NCBI GenBank assembly: GCA_025992705.1
Contig: DAJPGJ010000001.1
Span: 1,897,501-1,961,500 of the forward strand
DNA length: 64,000 bases
From: Coriobacteriaceae bacterium
GTDB taxonomy: Bacteria; Actinomycetota; Coriobacteriia; Coriobacteriales; QAMH01
Direction: 5' to 3'
The notes beneath the pieces are model-generated. The model saw only the letters and a list, made by a program, of their open reading frames with translations. It was not told where the DNA came from and did not search any database. The position numbers were made by a program, and so were the translations under genes. Of this stretch, positions 59,744 to 64,000 are shown piece after piece (positions within the stretch are counted from its first letter, which is position 1; every line of letters begins with the position of its first letter).

Positions 59744-62419
59744 CTACTTCTTGAGCTCCCAGTTGGAAAGGTTCGCATAGGCCTTGTCCCACACGGTGTC
59801 ATGCTTGCCATCGTATTGGTCGATGGGAATCGCATCATCCGTGCCATCAGTTGGATCGATGCAAGGATAAATCTTGCAAAGCAGACCACGCGTGCACCAA
59901 GTAGCCGTCATCTGGTCGGCCTTGTCCGGATCGTCATCGACGAGCACGTTGCCGGCTGCGTCGAACACGCCCTGGCTCCATGGCTCCTCGGCGGGAAGCT
60001 CGGGATACCACCAGCTCGGCGGTACCTGGACGACACCCTCGGGGATGTCCCATCCCAGATGTGCCTTCTGGCGGATACGACCCATCGGCGTCTCGATCCA
60101 GATCCAGTCGCCTTCCTTGATGTGCAGCTTGCGTCCATCATTGAAGTGCATCCAGGTGTAGGGATACGGCTCGACCGTGCGCGTGCCATGTCCCGGCGTG
60201 CGGAACTCGGAGTGATACAGCGGGCTCACGCGACCCGAAATCGTCATGCGGAACGGATACTCCTTGGCCATTTCGGGATTGCCGAGCGGAGACTCCGGCT
60301 CGCGATAGACGGGGATGGGATCGTAGTCGAGGTCCTCGAGCACGGAGGCGTAGATCTCGGCCTTGCGCGAGTTGGTCGCGAATCCCATGATCTGGCCATT
60401 GTCGAGGCGCTTGGCGTACTTGTAGTACTCCGTGGGATACGGGAAGTACGTGCCCATGTTGACGGCCTTCTCGTAATCCAGATCCGGGACGCGCTCGACC
60501 GTGTACTCGATCGCCTGCTCGTAGGTCTCCCACGGCCAGTCCTTCTCCTGGCCCATGGCGCAACCCAGCGCACGGAAGAAGTCATAATCCACGCGGCGCT
60601 CCTCGTAAGGCTCGACACCGCGGTCACCGACGGTAATGAAGTCCATGGAGTCCTCGGACGTGGTGCACAGCGGACGCTCCATCCAGTCGCAAGCGGGCAT
60701 GATGTAGTCGGCCAGTGCCGCGGTCGGCGTCTTCCAGTACTCGACGGAGACGAGCAGGTCGAGGTTCTTGAGGGCCTTGTACATCTTCTTGGTGTTGGGC
60801 GCCCAGGCAAGCGGATTGGATTCCCAGCAGATCATCGCCTTGATGGGATACGGATCTCCATCGATCATGGCATCCATGACAAGCGACGGCGAGCAGAGCA
60901 TCTGGTGCAGCATCGGACGCGGCACGCCGAACATCTTGCGATAGTTCTTGTCGATCATCTTGAAGCCCTTCCACGACATGACGCGGAAGCGGTCGTTACC
61001 GATGAACTTGTCCTGGTTCGCGGGGTCCTGCAGCTCGGAGAGCTCGAACTCGGCGTTACGCACCGGATAGGTCTTCTCCTTGCCCACGGCGTTGGGATCG
61101 CAGGGCATGCCGACGAACTCGCCACCGGGGTTATCGATGTTGCCGCACAGGATGCGCAGGATGGTCTTGGCGATTCCGAAACTCGAGGCGTTATTGCCAT
61201 GCTGGTCGCCGCCACCGAGACCCCAGATGATGCAAGCCGGACCATTGGTAGCGTAGAGATGGGCAGCTGCCTCAATCTTGCGGACGGGCACGCCGGAAAC
61301 CTTGGAGGCACGCTCGGGCGTGTACTCCTGCATGCGATCGGCAATGGCGTCGAAGACGGTCTTGCACTCGACCGTGGAACCGTCCTTGAGCGTGACGGTG
61401 TAGGTTCCGTAGAGCTGAGCGTCCACGACGGTGTCCTCGGTGGGAGTGTAGTAGCGATTCTCGTCGGAGCACCAGCACAGGGGTGCGCCCGTTTCGCCGT
61501 CCCACACGACGAAGTCCTCGTGCTTGCCACCCTCCTCGACATCGCTCGCACGCAGCAGCTTGTTCGTATCGGTGCGGAAGAGGAACACGGCGTTGGACCA
61601 GTACTTCAGGAAGTCCTCGTCATAGAGCTTCTCGCGAATGACGTAGTGCACCCAGGCAAGGCACACCAGGCAATCGGTGTTGGGATAGGGCTGCAGCCAC
61701 TCGTCGGCCTGCCCGGACTCGGTGATGCAGACGGGATCCACGACGATGAGCTGCGCGGGATCGGGCTCGTTGACCGTCGTGCGTCCCGAAATGACGCGCC
61801 AGAGGGGCGCCTGGGGTGCATAGGACTCCTGGCAGCGCTTGCCCCAGTTGACAATCGTGTGCGACTGCTGCGGGGATGCCGGCATCATGGACTCGACGGG
61901 CCATCCGACCATGGCCATGTTGAGCGTGTAGTTCCAGCACCAGCAGATGGTACCCGGATCGATGACATTGCCGGGATTGCCCAAGAGGTTGGTGAAGCGG
62001 CTGCGCGCCCACAGATGGTCCGAGCGGTAGGTGCCTTCGGAGGCGACGAGCGTCTCAGGACCATATTCGTCAATGAGCGCCTGGAGCTTCTCGGCGATTT
62101 CCTTGATGGCCTGATCGTAGGAGATCTGCTCCCACTTGTCCTCGCCACGCTCGCCAACACGCTTGAGCGGATGATTGATGCGCTTGGGGTGATAATGGAA
62201 CTTGATTGCGCGCTCGCCCTTCTCGCCCAGGCGGTTGCAGAGCACGGAGCCCTCCGCGTCATCGCCCCTGAGCTCCACGAGCCTGCCGGTCTTCGTGTCG
62301 ACACCGGCATAGATGCTGCAGTTCATGTGGCAGAAGTGGCAACGAGTACGACGCCATCGCACACCATTTTCGTCCACGGTGTTATTGGGCACACCAGCCA
62401 TTGATGGTGTTTCGGACAT
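59744..62419 (-). CDS. molybdopterin-dependent oxidoreductase, DMSO-reductase family (dehydroxylase-like)
   Basis: An 891-residue catalytic subunit. The N-terminal [4Fe-4S] ligands are CHFCHMNC (Cys27, 30, 34) and Cys61 in GSVLCNRLGEKG. MGD-binding segments such as IWGLGGGDQHGNNASS and ICWESNPLAWAPNTKKM follow, and the C-terminal cap carries HIKEGDWIWIETPMGRIRQKAHL. The Mo ligand may be Cys159 or Cys161 in TICWCWNY. There is no Tat signal, so it should work in the cytoplasm. Size and gene context match Eggerthellaceae catechol-dehydroxylase-like and pyrogallol-hydroxytransferase-like enzymes; the substrate is unknown. ATG 62419 has AAGGGAAG upstream. Confidence 0.9.
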   Translation of the reverse strand: MSETPSMAGVPNNTVDENGVRWRRTRCHFCHMNCSIYAGVDTKTGRLVELRGDDAEGSVLCNRLGEKGERAIKFHYHPKRINHPLKRVGERGEDKWEQISYDQAIKEIAEKLQALIDEYGPETLVASEGTYRSDHLWARSRFTNLLGNPGNVIDPGTICWCWNYTLNMAMVGWPVESMMPASPQQSHTIVNWGKRCQESYAPQAPLWRVISGRTTVNEPDPAQLIVVDPVCITESGQADEWLQPYPNTDCLVCLAWVHYVIREKLYDEDFLKYWSNAVFLFRTDTNKLLRASDVEEGGKHEDFVVWDGETGAPLCWCSDENRYYTPTEDTVVDAQLYGTYTVTLKDGSTVECKTVFDAIADRMQEYTPERASKVSGVPVRKIEAAAHLYATNGPACIIWGLGGGDQHGNNASSFGIAKTILRILCGNIDNPGGEFVGMPCDPNAVGKEKTYPVRNAEFELSELQDPANQDKFIGNDRFRVMSWKGFKMIDKNYRKMFGVPRPMLHQMLCSPSLVMDAMIDGDPYPIKAMICWESNPLAWAPNTKKMYKALKNLDLLVSVEYWKTPTAALADYIMPACDWMERPLCTTSEDSMDFITVGDRGVEPYEERRVDYDFFRALGCAMGQEKDWPWETYEQAIEYTVERVPDLDYEKAVNMGTYFPYPTEYYKYAKRLDNGQIMGFATNSRKAEIYASVLEDLDYDPIPVYREPESPLGNPEMAKEYPFRMTISGRVSPLYHSEFRTPGHGTRTVEPYPYTWMHFNDGRKLHIKEGDWIWIETPMGRIRQKAHLGWDIPEGVVQVPPSWWYPELPAEEPWSQGVFDAAGNVLVDDDPDKADQMTATWCTRGLLCKIYPCIDPTDGTDDAIPIDQYDGKHDTVWDKAYANLSNWELKK

Positions 62420-62697
62420 AGCATACTTCCCTTCTCTTATCACGCTTTTCCCAGTCGCATTGCAAAAGGCATCCACAGAAGTTAGGCGAGGTGATGCAGA
62501 ACCAACATGCGTGCCACTGGGCATCTCAAAGTGAAGGTTAAAGCTGTATGGAAGGGGGTAAAACGCCTTATATAACGTAAGTAAATGGGTAGTATTGAGG
62601 GGTAATGCACATGGGTAACGATCATGACACAAAAGGAGGAATTGGACACTCCAATCCCTCCTCGGTTTCGATCCATATTTAATTGGCGCAAGTCACC
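62420..62697 (-). promoter_or_regulatory. promoter region of the molybdoenzyme gene
   Basis: The 278-bp gap must hold the enzyme's promoter. TTATATAAG (around 62570-62578, minus strand) is the best -10-like AT element, but I find no matching -35. No protein gene is supported here. Confidence 0.35.
62631..62662 (-). terminator. intrinsic terminator after the amidase gene
   Basis: On the minus strand AGGAGGgATTGG...CCAATtCCTCCT is a 12-bp stem with one mismatch, followed by TTTTGTG. It lies 35 bp past the amidase stop and separates it from the molybdoenzyme. Confidence 0.85.
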
Positions 62698-64000
62698 TTA
62701 CGCAGATGCAGGGATGTCTAGGCTTCGCCGTTCCGTAGCCTCGTATATGTCACGCCACGGATTGACGCGCTCATAGGCTGCGCTTGCCGCAAGCAGATCG
62801 ATCTCGCCATAGCGATTGCCTATGAGCTGCAGGCCAACCGGGAAGCCCTCCTTCGAGAGGCCAGCCGGGATGGATGCCGCGGGATTGCCCGTGAAGTTGC
62901 AGAAGAATGTGAGTCCAAATCCGCAAAGCGGGTCACTTTTCACACCGCAAATCTTTGCGGGACCCAGGGTATTGCGATTAGGATCATTCTTAACCGGATG
63001 ACATGCGGTCGTCGGTGAGACGATAAGGTCATAATCCTGGAACGCCCCCTGGATCTGGTCGAAGACCTCCGTGCGGATCACCTCGTCGTCGTGGAAATCG
63101 ACATACCCGCGTTTATACGAGTCTTCGACCCACCAGATGAACTCGTCGGGTAGATCGTCTGCGTGATCACGCAAAAGATCTATGCCCATCGCCTTGATCT
63201 CCTCGACAGAGCCAAGACCGCCCGAAATGGTAATCATGCGGCACCACGACTCGGCAAGCTCGAAGGCTGAGCGCTTGAAGTCGAAGCTCACGGGCTCGAC
63301 GATGGCACCGGCATCCTCGAACTTCGCCGCAGCAGCCTCGCACATGGCGGCGATCTCCGGTTCGACCGGGAAGATGCCGAAGTCAGGCGTGAAACCGACG
63401 CGCATGCCGTTGATCGGTTTGTCGAGGGCGGCAACATAATCGCGATCGCCGAAGTCGATGCTGTTGGGATCGAAGGGGTCGTAGCCCGCCATCGCCTGCA
63501 GGGCATACGCGGCATCCTTTACGCCACGCGATATGCTGCCCGGGAAACAGTACGGATGACAGGTGCCGTAGGCGTTCGGCCTCGGTGCTCCGCCCACCGT
63601 GCCATTTCCAGGTTTGAAACCATAGCATCCGCACCAGGCAGATGGGATACGTATGGATCCGCCTCCGTCAGACCCTTCGGCGATGAGCAGGATGCCGTCA
63701 CCGACCGCGGCTGCCGAGCCACCGGAGGAACCGCCGGAGTTGTATCCGGGCTTGAACGGGGTGCTCGTGGGACCGAACATCTTATTGTCGGTTGTTCCGC
63801 GAAACGCGAATGACGGAGCGTTGGTCTTGCCGATCATGATGGCACCCTCGTCGTTCATCGCGCCCGTGTAGCTTCCCCAATGGTCGTCGATCATGTGGGA
63901 GAGCGCCTTAACGCCGCCAGTCGTTCCCGGCCATCCCGGTATGCCGGGAATGAAGTCCTTCGCGGCGGTCGGTATGCCAAAGAAAGCACCATGAGCCTCG
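62698..64000 (-). CDS. amidase (amidase-signature family), N-terminus outside window
   Basis: The visible 433 residues cover the catalytic core of an amidase-signature enzyme: Lys in PTAAKDF, the Gly/Ser-rich GYNSGGSSGGSAAAVGDGI with the cis-Ser, and the nucleophile region GSDGGGSIRIPSAW. The stop is at 62698, and the open frame runs to the window edge through GAFFGIPTAAKDFIPG; the ATG at 63894 is internal. Such enzymes hydrolyse amides or aryl-amide conjugates. Lying upstream of the molybdoenzyme on the same strand but with its own terminator, it may act on the same substrate class. Confidence 0.92.
   Translation of the reverse strand, partial: EAHGAFFGIPTAAKDFIPGIPGWPGTTGGVKALSHMIDDHWGSYTGAMNDEGAIMIGKTNAPSFAFRGTTDNKMFGPTSTPFKPGYNSGGSSGGSAAAVGDGILLIAEGSDGGGSIRIPSAWCGCYGFKPGNGTVGGAPRPNAYGTCHPYCFPGSISRGVKDAAYALQAMAGYDPFDPNSIDFGDRDYVAALDKPINGMRVGFTPDFGIFPVEPEIAAMCEAAAAKFEDAGAIVEPVSFDFKRSAFELAESWCRMITISGGLGSVEEIKAMGIDLLRDHADDLPDEFIWWVEDSYKRGYVDFHDDEVIRTEVFDQIQGAFQDYDLIVSPTTACHPVKNDPNRNTLGPAKICGVKSDPLCGFGLTFFCNFTGNPAASIPAGLSKEGFPVGLQLIGNRYGEIDLLAASAAYERVNPWRDIYEATERRSLDIPASA

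Noticed and set aside
59801..62404. An 867-codon open frame antisense to the molybdoenzyme gene
   Set aside because: It is a composition effect of a GC-rich gene. It has no ribosome site or domain, whereas the opposite strand encodes an intact enzyme with all motifs.

Overview
The window (64 kb) reads as chromosome of a high-GC Gram-positive gut-type actinobacterium of the class Coriobacteriia, most likely family Eggerthellaceae. This rests on the 5' part of a 16S rRNA gene of coriobacterial type at the left edge, an actinobacterial mIHF, VaFE/T-Q ester-bond surface proteins, arginine and molybdenum-cofactor genes typical of the group, and a right-hand locus pairing a LuxR-type regulator, an MFS carrier, a ferredoxin and a DMSO-reductase-family molybdoenzyme. 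The genus is not decided. No CRISPR array and no complete insertion sequence was seen.

Layout. 1-1,100: start of a 16S rRNA gene (minus strand) with a leader, boxA-like element and two consensus promoters. 1.1-7.5 kb: an LCP-like protein with altered active site, murA, mihF, tRNA-Arg, and a molybdopterin operon (mobB-moaA-moaC-mog) ending in a small RHH-like gene. 7.8-13.2 kb: a 1589-residue surface adhesin with seven T-Q ester repeats, followed by two small AT-richer genes of unknown function. 13.2-20.8 kb: pdxY, tRNA-Gly, an iron-sulfur flavoprotein, tRNA-Pro, tyrS, a U32 protein and argH. 21-30 kb: the sodium/proline symporter putP, then an argC-J-B-D-F-R-G operon with two ArgR-type operator repeats in front. 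30-38 kb: ackA, a 48-bp perfect palindrome, xseAB, a membrane zinc protease, rnd, a TerC-like protein and a secreted NlpC/P60 hydrolase. 38-46 kb: superoxide reductase, YbaK, tatA, nikR, a radical SAM enzyme, a split threonine/serine exporter and an MFS-CBS fusion. 46-53 kb: tRNA-Lys, a HAD phosphatase, clpX, a canonical LCP protein, a Uup-like ABC-F ATPase and DegV.

53.3-64 kb is the accessory region. It holds a MalT/LuxR-like ATPase regulator with an 11-G homopolymer inside its gene, a divergent MFS carrier behind a 769-bp control region rich in inverted repeats, a decayed phage terminase fragment, a DUF3800 gene, a 2x[4Fe-4S] ferredoxin, a cytoplasmic-type molybdopterin enzyme and an amidase cut by the window edge. 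The gene set resembles the catechol-dehydroxylase-type loci of Eggerthella and relatives. My reading is that the carrier imports an aromatic or amide-linked substrate, the amidase may release it, the molybdoenzyme plus ferredoxin reduces or rearranges it, and the possibly phase-variable regulator controls the set. The cofactor operon at 5-7.5 kb would supply the enzyme. The substrate is unknown.
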